In this document: positions 1 through 10,443 of the stretch, in pieces
Numbering within the stretch: the first letter of the stretch is position 1
Layout: every line of letters begins with the position of its first letter
Notes under the pieces: model-generated
Databases searched by the model: none
What the model saw: only the letters and a program-made list of their open reading frames with translations
Told to the model about the DNA's origin: nothing
Made by a program: the position numbers and the translations under genes
Source of the DNA: Thermomonas brevis
GTDB lineage: Bacteria > Pseudomonadota > Gammaproteobacteria > Xanthomonadales > Xanthomonadaceae
Length of the DNA: 64,000 bases
Assembly (NCBI RefSeq): GCF_014395425.1
Contig: NZ_CP060711.1
Span: forward strand, 1,116,001 to 1,180,000
Direction of reading: 5' to 3'

Positions 1-389
1 CCGGACGCAGCGCATCCGTCGCCCGGGGGAGGGGCTGGCGAGGGGCTTCGATGCGTTCGGCAAGGTTCACGGCGGACTCCGGCGATGGACGGCCCATCGG
101 AGTCGCGCGGGGGATGCGGGAAGAAGGCCGACGGGTCGGCGTCGCGGGCCGCGCGGGGCGGCATCGCAACCATCTTCCGGCAGACGCTCAGGTCCCCGCA
201 GGATTTGGCACCTCGCCGACGGCTTGCGCTGTCGTCAGGTTGCCCCGGCATCAAAGGGCCTGTCCCTCCGCCGGTCTCGATGGATGGCGGCCAGTCTGGA
301 CATGCCCCGGCGGCATGTCAATCTCTTTATCCGGATTGAGCGATGTAAATAACAGTTCGTCATAAGCGGGCATTCGGCATACTTCCCCG
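1..389. other. Leading stretch without a recognisable gene
   Basis: I see no supportable gene here. Open frames in this stretch overlap one another, lack family resemblance and look like by-products of high GC. The last 80 bases, which are less GC-rich and include a run around 320-365, probably carry the promoter of the peptidase gene that starts at 390, but I cannot name a clear -35/-10 pair. Confidence 0.5.
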
Positions 390-1181
390 ATGCCCCGCCT
401 GTCGCCTCTCCTGCTGCTCGCCTGTCTGTGCGCCGTCGCCGTCGCAGGCGACGGCGGGCGCGACGCGCAGGCGGAGATCGTCCGCCTGCGCATCGAACCG
501 GCCGACGGCGAATACCTGGCCTGGGCGGACAACCTGCTGGCCGGCCCGATCGAAGTCCGACTGGACGTCGCCGGCGGCGAACCGCCGCCCAGCCAGCCGG
601 CGCTGCCCGCGCGCGCCGGGGTGCCGGCCGGCGGCAGCGCGCTGGTGGCGCGCCTGCAGACGCCGGGCGGGCGCGAGGGCTGGATGCGGCTGCGCCTGCG
701 CGGCGTGCCCGGCAGTTCCAACGCGCGGCCGCGCGACGTTCTCTACCTGCCGCCGCTGGCGCAGCCGGACGCGCGCATCGACCAGGGCTTCGAGGGCGAG
801 TTCAGCCACCGGGACGCGGAAAACCGCTACGCGCTGGATTTCGCCGCTCCGGTCGGCACACCGGTGCTGGCCGCCCGCGCCGGCATCGTGATGCAGGTGC
901 AGGACGGTTATCGCGGCCACGGGCTGGACTACGCGCACGACGGCGGGCGCGCCAACTTCATCCGCATCCTGCACGACGACGGCAGCATGGCGCTGTACGC
1001 GCATCTGGCCGAAGGCGGGATGCAGGTGCGCGCGGGAGAACGGGTGGAGGCCGGCCAGCGCATCGGCCTGTCCGGCAATACCGGCTACAGCACCGCGCCG
1101 CACCTGCACTTCGCGGTGCAGGTGAACCGGGGAATGCAGCTGCAGTCGATCCGCTTCCGCATGCGCGGGCTGGCGGAGTGA
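390..1181 (+). CDS. M23-family metallopeptidase (LytM-like), secreted
   Basis: This is a predicted periplasmic zinc endopeptidase that would cut peptidoglycan cross-links. The 263-residue protein starts with a short signal peptide (LLLLACLCAVAVAG). A beta-rich region follows to about residue 125. The M23 domain then shows the first zinc-ligand motif at about residues 137-148 (HRDAENRYALDF, pattern HxxxxxxxxD), the turn PVGTPVLAARAG, and the last motif HLHF near residue 240. Both metal-binding motifs are intact, so it may be enzymatic rather than an EnvC/NlpD-type activator. It stands alone, convergent with the HDOD gene. The start at 390 gives a signal peptide directly. The exact substrate cannot be read from sequence. 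Confidence 0.88.
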   Translation: MPRLSPLLLLACLCAVAVAGDGGRDAQAEIVRLRIEPADGEYLAWADNLLAGPIEVRLDVAGGEPPPSQPALPARAGVPAGGSALVARLQTPGGREGWMRLRLRGVPGSSNARPRDVLYLPPLAQPDARIDQGFEGEFSHRDAENRYALDFAAPVGTPVLAARAGIVMQVQDGYRGHGLDYAHDGGRANFIRILHDDGSMALYAHLAEGGMQVRAGERVEAGQRIGLSGNTGYSTAPHLHFAVQVNRGMQLQSIRFRMRGLAE

Positions 1182-1206
1182 CCCGCCCGCGGCGAACCGG
1201 CGGCGC

Positions 1207-2298
1207 TCAGGCCACCTCGTCCAGCGCCGACGGCTCCACCATCTCGCGCCACTGCGGCAGCTTGTCCAGCATGCCCACCGAGCGCAGGTAGTCCTGGTCG
1301 GGTTCGCGCTCCGCCACCAGCGCGGTGGCGACGTGCACCGCGCCGGTCACCCAGAAGCCGCCGGTGCGCATCTGCCCGGGCCGCTGCTGGTAGGCCACGG
1401 CCTCCACGATCGGCATCGGCAGGCCCCACAGGCCGAGCAGGTAGGCGCCGGCTTCGGCGTAATTCAGTCCCTCGCCGCCGTCGCCTGCCGCCACGCCCGG
1501 CAGCAGGCGCCCCACCTCGGCCAGCAGGCCGGCGGTGGCGGCCAGCTCGGCGCTGGAGCCCGGCAGCAGCTTGCGCGCCAGATTGGACGTGCGCAGGGCG
1601 CGATCCTGCACCTCTTCGCGCTGCTTGCTGCTGGCGCCCTGCCCGCCGAACGCCTCGATGGTCAGCACCAGCCGCAGCAGCGCCTGGTGGCCCAGCCGCA
1701 GCACCGCCGAGCGCATGTCGCTGATCTCGCGCCCGCCGGAGAAATACGCGGAATTGCACAGGCGCAGCACCTTGGCGGCGATCGCCGGGTCCTGCGACAG
1801 CGCCTGAGCGATGGCCTGGTTGCTGGCCTCCGGGTCGCGCAGCAGGCGGGTCAGCTGGAGATAGAGCTTCGGCGGCGGCGGCAGCGAGCTGACCCCGCCC
1901 AGCGTGCGCTTGAGCGCTTCGTTGTCGAGCAGTTCGCGCAGGTCGATGACGCTTTCCACCGCCGCCACCAGTTGGTCCGGGTCCAGCGGCCGGCCCAGCA
2001 CGCGGTGCGCGCCGTCCAGCCCCTGCGCCACGTCGGCGCCGGCCTCGTCCTGCGACTGGTCCAGCAGCAGGATGCGCACCGCCTGCGGGAACAGCGCGGC
2101 CACCCGCGCCAGCAGCTCCGGCCCGCCGACCGGGCCCGGCCGCAGCCCGCAGACGAACACGTCGAACGCCGGCATGTCCGGCTCCACCGACGCGCCTTCC
2201 GGCAGCCATTCGATCGTCCAGTCCAGCCCGAAATCGGCCAGCAGCCCATCGAACTCCGCCGCCCGGCCCGCATCCTCACCGACAATGACTATGCGCAC
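1207..2298 (-). CDS. HDOD-domain protein with receiver-like N-terminus
   Basis: Probably a signalling protein of the HDOD superfamily, whose members in xanthomonads act with cyclic-di-GMP and chemotaxis or motility pathways. Residues 1-120 have a response-regulator-like fold ([11 protein letters not shown] at the start), but the usual phospho-acceptor position appears as glycine in [10 protein letters not shown], so it looks like a pseudo-receiver. Residues 140-345 form the HDOD domain ([17 protein letters not shown], then [20 protein letters not shown]). It has no HD-GYP catalytic motif, so enzymatic activity is not expected. It is divergent from prfC, whose start lies 165 bp away. Confidence 0.85.
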   Translation of the reverse strand: MRIVIVGEDAGRAAEFDGLLADFGLDWTIEWLPEGASVEPDMPAFDVFVCGLRPGPVGGPELLARVAALFPQAVRILLLDQSQDEAGADVAQGLDGAHRVLGRPLDPDQLVAAVESVIDLRELLDNEALKRTLGGVSSLPPPPKLYLQLTRLLRDPEASNQAIAQALSQDPAIAAKVLRLCNSAYFSGGREISDMRSAVLRLGHQALLRLVLTIEAFGGQGASSKQREEVQDRALRTSNLARKLLPGSSAELAATAGLLAEVGRLLPGVAAGDGGEGLNYAEAGAYLLGLWGLPMPIVEAVAYQQRPGQMRTGGFWVTGAVHVATALVAEREPDQDYLRSVGMLDKLPQWREMVEPSALDEVA

Positions 2299-2462
2299 TA
2301 CGACACCCTTTCAGCAGATCAGCCTTCCGGCGGCAGCAACGTCGGCGGCCCGGCGCGGGAATCCCGCACGGCACGTGCCGCCTCGCTACACCGGAACGAA
2401 CGCGAAAACCGGACGTCGCCGGCCCCCTGCGGCCATGCTGCCCCCGCCGGTATAATTTCGCA

Positions 2463-4064
2463 ATGTCAGAAGTCAGTTCCGAAGCTGCGCGCCGTCGCAC
2501 TTTCGCCATCATCTCCCATCCCGACGCCGGCAAGACCACGCTCACCGAAAAGCTGCTGCTGTTCGGGGGCGCGATCCAGATGGCCGGTTCGGTCAAGGGC
2601 CGCAAGGCCGCCCGCCACGCGACGTCCGACTGGATGGCGCTGGAGAAGGAGCGCGGGATTTCCGTCACCAGCTCGGTGATGCAGTTCCCGTACGAGGGCC
2701 GCATCGTCAACCTGCTGGACACGCCCGGCCACGCCGACTTCGGCGAGGACACCTACCGCGTGCTCACCGCGGTGGACAGCGCGCTGATGGTGATCGACGT
2801 CGCCAAGGGCGTGGAGGAACGCACCATCAAACTGATGGAGGTGTGCCGCCTGCGCGACACGCCGATCATGACCTTCGTCAACAAGCTCGACCGCGAGGGC
2901 AAGGACCCCATCGAGCTGCTGGACGAGATCGAATCCGTGCTCGGCATCCAGTGCGCGCCGGTGACCTGGCCGATCGGCATGGGCCAGCGGCTGAAAGGCG
3001 TGGTGCATCTGGTCACCGGCGAAGTGCATCTGTACGAGCCCGGCCGCAACTTCACCCGCCAGGATTCCACCATCTTCCCGTCCATCGACGATCCGGGCGT
3101 GGAGGCCGCCATCGGTGCGCCGATGCTGGCCGAACTGCGCGAGCAGCTGGAACTGGTGCAGGGCGCCTCGCACCCGTTCGACCAGGACGCCTATCTGGCC
3201 GGCCAGCAGTCGCCGGTGTTCTTCGGCTCCGGCGTCAACAACTTCGGCGTGCAGCCGCTGCTGGACTTCTTCGTCGAGCACGCGCCCGCGCCCGGCACGC
3301 GCGCCACCACCACCCGCGAGGTCGCGGCGACCGAGCCGAAGCTGACCGGCTTCGTGTTCAAGATCCAGGCCAACATGGACCCGATGCACCGCGACCGCGT
3401 CGCGTTCATGCGCGTGTGCTCGGGCAAGTTCAGCGCCGGCATGAAAGCCTTCCACGTTCGCAGCGGCAAGGAAGTGAAGCTGGCGAACGCGCTGACCTTC
3501 ATGGCCTCCGACCGCGAGATCGCCGAGAGCGCCTTCCCGGGCGACGTGATCGGCATCCACAACCACGGCACCATCTCCATCGGCGACACCTTCAGCGAAG
3601 GCGAGCAGCTCAGCTTCACCGGCATCCCCAGCTTCGCGCCGGAACTGTTCCGCCGCGCGCGCCTGCGCGACCCGCTCAAGCTCAAGCAGTTGCAGAAGGG
3701 TCTGGCGCAATTGTCGGAAGAAGGCGCGACCCAGTTCTTCAAGCCGCTGATGAGCAACGACCTGATCCTCGGCGCGGTCGGCGTGCTGCAGTTCGACGTG
3801 GCCGCGTATCGCCTGAAGGACGAGTACGGCGTGGAAGCCGCGTTCGAGCAGGTGGGCGTGGCGACCGCGCGCTGGATCCGCTGCAACGATGCGAAGAAGC
3901 TGGAGGAGTTCCGCGAGAAGAACGCGATGAACCTCGCCATCGACGCCGCCGGCGAGCTGGTCTATCTCGCGCCCAGCCGGGTCAACCTGCAACTGGCGCA
4001 GGAGCGGGCGCCGGCGGTGGAGTTCCTGGCGACGCGGGAACACGCGTACGCGCAGGCGGAGTGA
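2463..4064 (+). CDS. prfC: Peptide chain release factor 3 (RF3)
   Basis: A cytoplasmic GTPase that removes RF1/RF2 from the ribosome after peptide release. The 533-residue length matches RF3 (about 529 in E. coli). GTPase motifs are all visible: G1 [13 protein letters not shown] near residue 20, G3 [14 protein letters not shown] near residue 85, and G4 [10 protein letters not shown] near residue 140. The RF3-type domains follow ([19 protein letters not shown] around residue 300), which separates it from EF-G and TypA. It starts at an ATG following the AT-richer stretch tataatttcgca, which itself resembles a -10 element. It appears monocistronic. Confidence 0.97.
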   Translation: MSEVSSEAARRRTFAIISHPDAGKTTLTEKLLLFGGAIQMAGSVKGRKAARHATSDWMALEKERGISVTSSVMQFPYEGRIVNLLDTPGHADFGEDTYRVLTAVDSALMVIDVAKGVEERTIKLMEVCRLRDTPIMTFVNKLDREGKDPIELLDEIESVLGIQCAPVTWPIGMGQRLKGVVHLVTGEVHLYEPGRNFTRQDSTIFPSIDDPGVEAAIGAPMLAELREQLELVQGASHPFDQDAYLAGQQSPVFFGSGVNNFGVQPLLDFFVEHAPAPGTRATTTREVAATEPKLTGFVFKIQANMDPMHRDRVAFMRVCSGKFSAGMKAFHVRSGKEVKLANALTFMASDREIAESAFPGDVIGIHNHGTISIGDTFSEGEQLSFTGIPSFAPELFRRARLRDPLKLKQLQKGLAQLSEEGATQFFKPLMSNDLILGAVGVLQFDVAAYRLKDEYGVEAAFEQVGVATARWIRCNDAKKLEEFREKNAMNLAIDAAGELVYLAPSRVNLQLAQERAPAVEFLATREHAYAQAE

Positions 4065-4167
4065 CGCACGCGGCGCGGCGTCCGTTGCGCCGTCAGGCTG
4101 AACGCAGCCCGACGGAATGAAGGCGGTTTTCACCCCGCATTGACCGCAGGGTCGCGACGGTGGACGC

Positions 4168-6138
4168 ATGCCCACTCCGCCGCCGCCTTCCCGTTCCATC
4201 GGCGCGACGCTGTCGCGCCACCCGCTTCGCACCGCGCTGGCGGTGGCGGCGCTCGCCCTCGTCGTGCTGCTGTTGCTGTGGGACTGGAACTGGTTCAAGC
4301 GCCCGATCGAACGCATCGTCACCGCGCGCACCGGCCGCGAATTCCATATCGACGGCGACCTCGACGTGGACCTGGGCCGCACCGCCACCATCCGCGCCGA
4401 CGGGCTGCGCATGGCCAATGCGCCGTGGGCGCAGGCGCCGCAGTTCGCACGCATCGACCGGCTAGCGTTCGACCTGCGCCTGTGGCCGCTGCTGCGGCGG
4501 CACGCGGTCATTCCGCGGATCGCCTTGCAGGGCGCGCAGCTCCAGCTTGAGCGACGCGCCGACGGCAGCGGCAACTGGACGTTCGAACGCGGCGGCGGCA
4601 CCGGCAGCCTGCCGGAGTTCCGCAACGTGACCGTCAAGGCCGGGCAGCTGGTCTTCCTGGACCCGGCGAACAAGACCGACGTGCGCTTCAAGCTCGACAG
4701 CGGCAAGCGCGGCCCGGACGACGCCGAGGCGCCCATCGCCGTCACCGGCGGCGGGCATTGGGCCGGCAACGCGTTCGCGCTGGAAGGCACGGCGGAGTCG
4801 CCACTGGAACTGCGCGACGCGGCGCGCCCCTACCGCATCGACGCGCGCGCCCGTGCCGGCGCCACCCGCGCGCATGCGCGCGGCACGCTGACCGATCCGC
4901 TGCATTTCCGCGACTTCGACCTGCGCCTGGCGTTGTCCGGCAAGAACCTGGCCGATCTCTACCCGCTGATCGGCGTGGTCACTCCGGACACCCCGCCGTA
5001 CGCGCTGGACGGGCGGCTGACCCGCGATCTCGGCGGCCGCACCACCACCTGGCACTACGACGGCTTCACCGGCAAGGTCGGCGACAGCGACCTGCGCGGC
5101 AGCGCCGCGGTGACCACCGGCGGCGCGCGGCCGCGGCTGGTGGCCGACCTGCGCTCGAACCGGCTGGACTTCGACGACCTCGCCGGCTTCGTGGGCGGCG
5201 CGCCCAGCCCCGGCGAATCCAGCAACCCCGAGCTGCGCGCGAAAGCCGCCGACCAGACCGCGCGCGACCGCCTGCTGCCCGCCACGCCCTACAGGCTGGA
5301 CAAGCTGCGCGCGATGGACGCCGACGTGCGCCTGCAAGCGGAGCGCATCGACGCCCCGCGCCTGCCGCTGCAGAAGATGGATGCGCACCTGCTGCTGGAC
5401 GACGGCCTGCTGCGCCTGGCGCCGCTGGACTTCACCGCCGCGGACGGCCGGGTTCGCGCCAACGTGCGGATGGACGCACGCGGCGCGCCCATCCGCACCC
5501 ACGCCGTCGTCGGCGCCTCGGGCCTGGACCTGCCGCAGCTGATGCCCGGCGTGAAGCTGGGGCAGACCGCGGTGGGCCGGGTGGACGCCGACATCGACCT
5601 GCAGGGCCAGGGCAACTCGATCGCCGCGATGCTGGGCAGCGCCAGCGGCCACGCCCGCGCCGGCATGGGCCGGGGCCAGATCAGCAAGCTGCTGATGGAA
5701 TTCGCGGGGCTGGACCTGGCCGGCATCCTGCGCATCAAGCTCACCCACGACAAGCAGATCCCGATCCGCTGCGTGCGCGCGGACTTCGCTGTGGACAACG
5801 GCGTGATGAGCGCGCGGCAGCTGGTGTTCGACACCACCGAAACCCTGTTGAAGGGTCGCGGCACCGTCAACCTGCGAGACGAGACGCTGGATCTCGCCAT
5901 CCAGCCCAGGACCAAGGATTTCAGCCCGCTGTCGCTGCGCTCGCCGCTGTACGTGCAGGGCCGCTTCACCCATCCGTCGTTCAAGCCGGACTATGGCCGC
6001 ATCGGCCTGCGCGCCGGCGCCGCCGCGGCGCTGGCGACCTTGGCCGCGCCGGCCGCCGCGCTGGTGGCGACGACGGACGTGGGCGATGCGAAAGACGCGG
6101 CCTGCGGCGAGCCCGAGCCGACAAAGCGCAAGGGCTGA
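4168..6138 (+). CDS. AsmA-family inner-membrane/periplasmic protein
   Basis: Members of the AsmA family are anchored in the inner membrane with a long periplasmic beta-rich part and are implicated in outer-membrane lipid homeostasis. The 656-residue protein has one N-terminal membrane segment (about residues 17-38, ALAVAALALVVLLLLWDW), followed by the typical opening ERIVTARTGREFHIDGDL. The C-terminal third has the conserved features KLGQTAVGRVDADIDLQGQG and IQPRTKDFSPLSLRSPLYV. I choose the ATG at 4168; an ATG in another frame at 4160 does not give this protein. It lies downstream of prfC by 103 bp and is probably transcribed separately. Confidence 0.88.
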   Translation: MPTPPPPSRSIGATLSRHPLRTALAVAALALVVLLLLWDWNWFKRPIERIVTARTGREFHIDGDLDVDLGRTATIRADGLRMANAPWAQAPQFARIDRLAFDLRLWPLLRRHAVIPRIALQGAQLQLERRADGSGNWTFERGGGTGSLPEFRNVTVKAGQLVFLDPANKTDVRFKLDSGKRGPDDAEAPIAVTGGGHWAGNAFALEGTAESPLELRDAARPYRIDARARAGATRAHARGTLTDPLHFRDFDLRLALSGKNLADLYPLIGVVTPDTPPYALDGRLTRDLGGRTTTWHYDGFTGKVGDSDLRGSAAVTTGGARPRLVADLRSNRLDFDDLAGFVGGAPSPGESSNPELRAKAADQTARDRLLPATPYRLDKLRAMDADVRLQAERIDAPRLPLQKMDAHLLLDDGLLRLAPLDFTAADGRVRANVRMDARGAPIRTHAVVGASGLDLPQLMPGVKLGQTAVGRVDADIDLQGQGNSIAAMLGSASGHARAGMGRGQISKLLMEFAGLDLAGILRIKLTHDKQIPIRCVRADFAVDNGVMSARQLVFDTTETLLKGRGTVNLRDETLDLAIQPRTKDFSPLSLRSPLYVQGRFTHPSFKPDYGRIGLRAGAAAALATLAAPAAALVATTDVGDAKDAACGEPEPTKRKG

Positions 6139-6153
6139 CGCGCGGCGATCTCT

Positions 6154-6582
6154 TCAGCCGGCGATGTAGCGCTGCAGCTGGTCGATGTCCTGCCGCTGCA
6201 TCTCGATCACCGCCTTGACCAGGTCGCCGATCGACAGCACCCCGGCCACGCCGTCGCCGTCCACGACCGGCAGATGGCGGATGCGGCGGTCGGTGACCAG
6301 CTGCATGCAGTGCCCGATGCTGTCGCCCGGCGCCACCGTCACCACCTCGCGCGTCATGATGTCGCGCACCGGCGTGTCCTTCGACGAACGCCCCTGCAAC
6401 ACCACCTTGCGGGCGTAGTCGCGCTCCGAGAGGATGCCGGCCAGCGTCGGCCCGTCCATCACCAGCACCGCGCCGATGCCGCGTTCGGCCATCAGACGGA
6501 TGGCGTCGATCACCGGCGCATCCGGCCCGATCGCGATGATCTCAGCCGGTTTCGCCTCCAGCAGTTGCCGCACCGTGCGCAT
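6154..6582 (-). CDS. Tandem CBS-domain protein
   Basis: A small cytoplasmic protein of 142 residues made of two CBS motifs (about residues 8-60 and 75-130), a Bateman module that binds adenine nucleotides or NAD. Visible landmarks are MAERGIGAVLVMDG, GILSERDYARKVVLQG, DIMTREVVTVAPGD and RRIRHLPVVDGDGVAGVLSIGDL. There is no fused catalytic domain, so its partner is unknown. The start has a strong ribosome-binding site (AAGGAG five bases upstream). It overlaps the end of the upstream glycosyltransferase gene by 41 bp, so the two are probably co-transcribed, although a functional link is not obvious. Confidence 0.92.
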   Translation of the reverse strand: MRTVRQLLEAKPAEIIAIGPDAPVIDAIRLMAERGIGAVLVMDGPTLAGILSERDYARKVVLQGRSSKDTPVRDIMTREVVTVAPGDSIGHCMQLVTDRRIRHLPVVDGDGVAGVLSIGDLVKAVIEMQRQDIDQLQRYIAG

Positions 6583-7594
6583 GGCGGACTCCTTGCGGTT
6601 CGGGAAGAAGCTCGGGACGCCGGGCCGAGGATACTCCGATTGCCGGCCGCCAGTCGTCGATCAGGTACAGCGGGCGCTGCTTGGATTCCTCGTACAGCCG
6701 GCCCAGGTATTCGCCGATCATGCCCAGCGCCATCAGCTGCACGCCGCCCAGGAACAGGATCACCGCCATCATCGACGGCCAGCCCGCCACCCGGTCGCCC
6801 CACAGCAGCGCCTTCGCGATCACCCAGCCGCCGTAGCCGAACGCGAGCAGCGACGTCGCCAGCCCCGCGTAGGTCGCCATCCGCAGCGGCACGGTGGAGA
6901 AGCCGGTGATGCCCTCCAGCGCGAAGTTCCACAGCTTCCACGCGTTGAACTTGCTGCGCCCGGCCGCGCGCGCGTCGCGCTGGTAGGGGATCGACACCGC
7001 GTTGAAGCCGATCCAGCCGAACAGGCCCTTCATGAAGCGGTGCCGCTCGCGCAGCTGGCGCAGCGCCGCCAGCGCGCGCGGCGACAGCAGCCGGAAGTCG
7101 CCGGTGTCGCGCGGCACCGGCGTCTTCGACAGCGCGCCGATGACGCGGTAGAACGCATGCGCGCTGGCGCGCTTGAACACGCCCTCGCCCTCGCGGGCGA
7201 CGCGGGTGCCGAACACGTCGTCGTAGCCTTCGCGCCATTTCGCCACGAACTTCGGCAGCAGCTCCGGCGGGTCCTGCCCGTCGGCGTCGAGGATCAACGC
7301 CGCGCCGCGCTCGACCCGGTCCAGCCCGGCGGTCAGCGCCGCCTCCTTGCCGAAATTGCGCGACAGCCGCAGCAGCGCCACCCGCGCATCCTCCTGCGCG
7401 AAGCGCCGCAGCAGCTCCCAGGTGCCGTCGCGGCTCCCGTCGTCGATGTACAGCACGCGCGCCTCCAGCCCTTCCGCTTCGGCCATATCCAGCGCCGCGC
7501 GGACGCGCGGCTGCATGCGCGGCAGCGCCTCCGCCTCGTTGAAGGCGGCGATCACCAGGGTCAGGCAGCGGTCGGCGGGTGCGATCTCGGACAT
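6542..7594 (-). CDS. Family 2 glycosyltransferase (GtrB/DPM-like)
   Basis: Likely transfers a sugar from a nucleotide donor to the polyprenyl-phosphate carrier at the inner membrane. Residues 1-230 form the GT-A domain: LVIAAFNEAEALPRM, then YIDDGSRDGTW, then ILDADGQDPPELLPKF with the catalytic-type DAD/DGQD motif, then GDFRLLSPRAL. Two membrane helices follow at about residues 240-300 (TSLLAFGYGGWVIAK and AVILFLGGVQLMALGMIGEYLGR). This layout matches GtrB/ArnC-type proteins. The sugar and final acceptor cannot be told. The C-terminal tail runs 41 bp into the CBS gene. Confidence 0.9.
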   Translation of the reverse strand: MSEIAPADRCLTLVIAAFNEAEALPRMQPRVRAALDMAEAEGLEARVLYIDDGSRDGTWELLRRFAQEDARVALLRLSRNFGKEAALTAGLDRVERGAALILDADGQDPPELLPKFVAKWREGYDDVFGTRVAREGEGVFKRASAHAFYRVIGALSKTPVPRDTGDFRLLSPRALAALRQLRERHRFMKGLFGWIGFNAVSIPYQRDARAAGRSKFNAWKLWNFALEGITGFSTVPLRMATYAGLATSLLAFGYGGWVIAKALLWGDRVAGWPSMMAVILFLGGVQLMALGMIGEYLGRLYEESKQRPLYLIDDWRPAIGVSSARRPELLPEPQGVRHAHGAATAGGETG

Positions 7595-7625
7595 GCGGGA
7601 AAGTATGCCAGTGCGGCGGTGACGC

Positions 7626-8381
7626 TCAGTCGAGCGCGCGCAGATAGCCGGTGCCGCCGATCCCGGCCATCTGCCGCTGGATCGCCGCCGCGCGGCGCTG
7701 CACGTACGGCCCCGGCCGCGCCGCGCTGTAGCGCTTCGGGCTGGGCAGCACCGCCGCCAGCCGCGCCGCCTCGGACGCGGACAGCCTCGAAGCGTCCTTG
7801 CCGAAAAAGCTGCGCGACGCCGCCTGCGCGCCGTAGATGCCGTCGCCGAACTCGGCGAAGTTCGCGTACATCTCCAGGATCCGCCGCTTCGGCCACAGCG
7901 CCTCGATCAGCGCGGTGTACCAGACCTCCAGCCCCTTGCGCAGCCAGCGCGTCGGCCCGACGCCCTGCCACAGGAACAGGTTCTTGGCGGTCTGCTGGCT
8001 GATGGTGCTGGCTCCGCGGATGCGCTTCACCGGCGTGCCGCGCTTCTCGGCGCGCGCGCGCATCTTCTCGTTGTGCGCCTGCGCCTTCTCGATGGCGTCG
8101 AAGTCGAAGCCGTGGTGGCGGGCGAAGTTCTGGTCCTCCGCCGCCACCAGCGCCAGCGGCAGGTTCGGCGACATCGCCCGCAGGTCGCGCCAGTCGTGGG
8201 CGATGCGGAAACCGGGATGGCCGGCCAGCGCCGCATCCACCCAGCGCGCCGCCATGAACGCGGAAAACGGCGGATCGACGAAGCGCAGCGCCAGCACCTG
8301 CAGCACGCTGAAGACGGCGAACAGCAGCGGCAGCTTCCACCACCAGCCGCGCAGGCGGCGCTTCCGGGCCGCGCCGTTCAT
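7626..8381 (-). CDS. mtgA: Monofunctional peptidoglycan glycosyltransferase
   Basis: Polymerises lipid II into glycan strands at the inner-membrane surface. The 251-residue GT51 protein has an N-terminal membrane anchor ([18 protein letters not shown]) and the hallmark motifs [12 protein letters not shown] (catalytic Glu), [17 protein letters not shown] and [15 protein letters not shown] start at 8381 (MNGAARKRR), which puts the anchor close to the N-terminus as in E. coli MtgA. The frame stays open to 8474, but that would add 31 arginine-rich residues without homology. It is divergent from hslO. Confidence 0.95.
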   Translation of the reverse strand: MNGAARKRRLRGWWWKLPLLFAVFSVLQVLALRFVDPPFSAFMAARWVDAALAGHPGFRIAHDWRDLRAMSPNLPLALVAAEDQNFARHHGFDFDAIEKAQAHNEKMRARAEKRGTPVKRIRGASTISQQTAKNLFLWQGVGPTRWLRKGLEVWYTALIEALWPKRRILEMYANFAEFGDGIYGAQAASRSFFGKDASRLSASEAARLAAVLPSPKRYSAARPGPYVQRRAAAIQRQMAGIGGTGYLRALD

Positions 8382-8488
8382 GCGCCAGCACCTTGCGATC
8401 GGCGCCCGCGCGCCCCATTTACACTCATCATCCTTTCCCCCTTTGCGCCCGCGCATTATCCGCGCGCGGGCCACTCCACGGTATCGAC

Positions 8489-9391
8489 ATGACCCGAACC
8501 AGCGACACGCAGCTGCGCTTCCTGCTTCCCGCCGCCGGCGTCCGCGGCGTCGCCGTCCATCTGGACGAGGCCTGGCGCAGCATCGCTGAGCGCGCCGACT
8601 ATCCGCCCGCCGCCGCCGAACTGCTGGGCGAGGCCGCCGCCGCCGCCGCGCTGTTCACCGGCCACGCCAAGGTCGACGGCCGGCTGTCGGTGCAACTGCG
8701 CAGCAGCGGCGCCATCGGTACCCTGTTCGCCGAATGCACCGCCGCCGGCACCCTGCGCGGCATCGTTCGCCTGAACGAGGCCGCCGCTGCGCCGCCCTCG
8801 CGCGACCTGCGCGCGCTGGGCGAGGACGCGCTGCTCGCCATCACCATCGAGAACCCGTCCCTGCGCGGCGACGAGCCGATGCGCTACCAGGGCCTGGTGG
8901 CGCTGCAGGCCGCGCGCTTGGACGAGGCCTTCGAGGACTATTTCCGCCAATCCGAACAGCTACCCACCCGCCTGCTGCTGGCCTGCGACGGCCAGCGTGC
9001 CGCCGGCCTGCTGCTGCAGAAACTGCCGGGCGAGGAAGGCGACGAGGACGGCTTCCGCCGCGCCAGCGCGCTGTTCGACACGCTGGGCGGCGAGGAACTG
9101 CTGGCGCTGCCGCCGGCCGACATCGTCCACCGCCTGTTCCACGAGGAAACCCCGCAGCTGGTCGGGGAGAAGCCGCTGCGCTTCGCCTGCTCCTGCTCGC
9201 GCGAACGGGTGGAGGGCGTGCTGGTGTCGCTGGGCCGCGAGGAAGCGGACGCGGCCGTGGCGGCCGGCGACGGGACGGCCTCGATCCTGTGCGAGTTCTG
9301 CGGGCAGGGCTACGGCTTCGACGCCGGGGAGATCGCCGCCCTGTTCGCCCGCGAGGCCGGCGCGCAGCCGGCGGCGCCCGGCCTGCAATGA
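8489..9391 (+). CDS. hslO: Hsp33 redox-regulated chaperone
   Basis: A cytosolic holdase switched on by oxidation and unfolding. The 300-residue protein carries the four zinc-binding cysteines of the redox switch near the C-terminus: CSC ([10 protein letters not shown]) and, about 35 residues on, CEFC ([13 protein letters not shown]). The N-terminal domain shows the family features [19 protein letters not shown] and [14 protein letters not shown] start at the ATG at 8489 ([11 protein letters not shown]); the frame extends upstream only to a TTG at 8393 with unlikely sequence. It is divergent from mtgA with about 107 bp between them. Confidence 0.96.
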   Translation: MTRTSDTQLRFLLPAAGVRGVAVHLDEAWRSIAERADYPPAAAELLGEAAAAAALFTGHAKVDGRLSVQLRSSGAIGTLFAECTAAGTLRGIVRLNEAAAAPPSRDLRALGEDALLAITIENPSLRGDEPMRYQGLVALQAARLDEAFEDYFRQSEQLPTRLLLACDGQRAAGLLLQKLPGEEGDEDGFRRASALFDTLGGEELLALPPADIVHRLFHEETPQLVGEKPLRFACSCSRERVEGVLVSLGREEADAAVAAGDGTASILCEFCGQGYGFDAGEIAALFAREAGAQPAAPGLQ

Positions 9392-9529
9392 CGGGGCGCC
9401 GCCAAACACGAGCCGCGTGAAGCCTTTGCGGCGCTATTGTTAAAGAAACATAAACCCGCTAGGCTTCCAGTCCCGTATTCGGCCCCCGAAGCGGGAACTT
9501 CGTCCATCCGGGCCGGTCAATCGCCTCGC

Positions 9530-10405
9530 ATGAATCTGCGCCTGCTGCCACTCGCCGCTGCCGTGTTCGCTCTGGCCTTCGCCAGCGGCGGCGCGCACGC
9601 GCAGGCGAAGAAGGCGCAGCGCGGCGATTCCAAGGTAGTGCCGGTCCTGAACAAGGACAGCGGCAAGCTCGAAGCCGTGCTGCTGCTGGAACCGGCCACC
9701 GATGGCGCGACCGGCGCCGGTGCGCGCTGGCGCTTCGGCAACACCACCCTCGAAGCCACCTACGGCCTGCAATCCGGCGACTCGCTGGCGCTGCTGTGCG
9801 ACCGCCGCAGCGGCATGGCGCCGGCCATCGGCCAGCTTGCCAGCAACTGCGTGCTGGCTTCGCTGGGAGACGACAAGCCCGGCAGCGGCATCAGCCGCCA
9901 TACCAGCGCCGGCGTCAGCCTGGGCCGCAACGGCAGCAAGCTGGGCATGAGCTTCGGCAACGGCCGCGACACCCTGCCGGCCTGGCTCTCTCCCGGCCAG
10001 CTGGGCGGCGCGCGCTATAGCCAGAACGACTTCTCCCTGTTCGCCGAAAAGTCGATCAGCCGCGAAGGCTTCGTCAGCGTCGGCGGCACCCTCGCCCGCG
10101 CGCGGCTGGTGCCGGCGGCCGACGTGCCGCGGTTGGCCGACCAGTGGAACACCCGCAGCCTGAGCGTCGGCGGCGGCTACGGCGCCTTCGGTGCCAACGT
10201 GGTCGGCCGGGTGGTCAACGTGCCGGGCGAAAGCGAAGTCTGGAAGGGCCTGGGCCTCGGCCTGACCTGGCGCACGCCTTGGAACGGTCAGCTCAGCGTC
10301 GGCGCGGATAACGTGGTCACGCGCGGCAAGAATCCGTTCTCGGTGAAGGGCGACCAGGGCGACGAGGGCACCGTGCCCTACGTGCGCTACCAGCAGGACC
10401 TTTAA
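9530..10405 (+). CDS. Secreted protein of unknown function, possible outer-membrane barrel
   Basis: A 291-residue protein with a clear signal peptide (MNLRLLPLAAAVFALAFASG, cleaved after GAHA). The mature part contains short alternating glycine-rich strands such as GVSLGRNGSKLGMSFGNG and LSVGGGYGAFGANVVGRV, and ends in VRYQQDL. This resembles small outer-membrane beta-barrel proteins, though the last residue is Leu rather than Phe. I do not recognise a named family; similar secreted proteins are common in xanthomonads. The frame is open upstream to 9437, but only the ATG at 9530 gives a signal peptide. A bidirectional terminator follows. Confidence 0.75.
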   Translation: MNLRLLPLAAAVFALAFASGGAHAQAKKAQRGDSKVVPVLNKDSGKLEAVLLLEPATDGATGAGARWRFGNTTLEATYGLQSGDSLALLCDRRSGMAPAIGQLASNCVLASLGDDKPGSGISRHTSAGVSLGRNGSKLGMSFGNGRDTLPAWLSPGQLGGARYSQNDFSLFAEKSISREGFVSVGGTLARARLVPAADVPRLADQWNTRSLSVGGGYGAFGANVVGRVVNVPGESEVWKGLGLGLTWRTPWNGQLSVGADNVVTRGKNPFSVKGDQGDEGTVPYVRYQQDL

Positions 10406-10443
10406 CTCCTTCCGCGAGCCGTCCGCCGGCTCCGGATACGAAG

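Noticed and set aside
51..365. Two overlapping plus-strand frames at the left end
   Set aside because: Composition is typical of non-coding high-GC DNA, no ribosome-binding site is seen, and no family resemblance was found.
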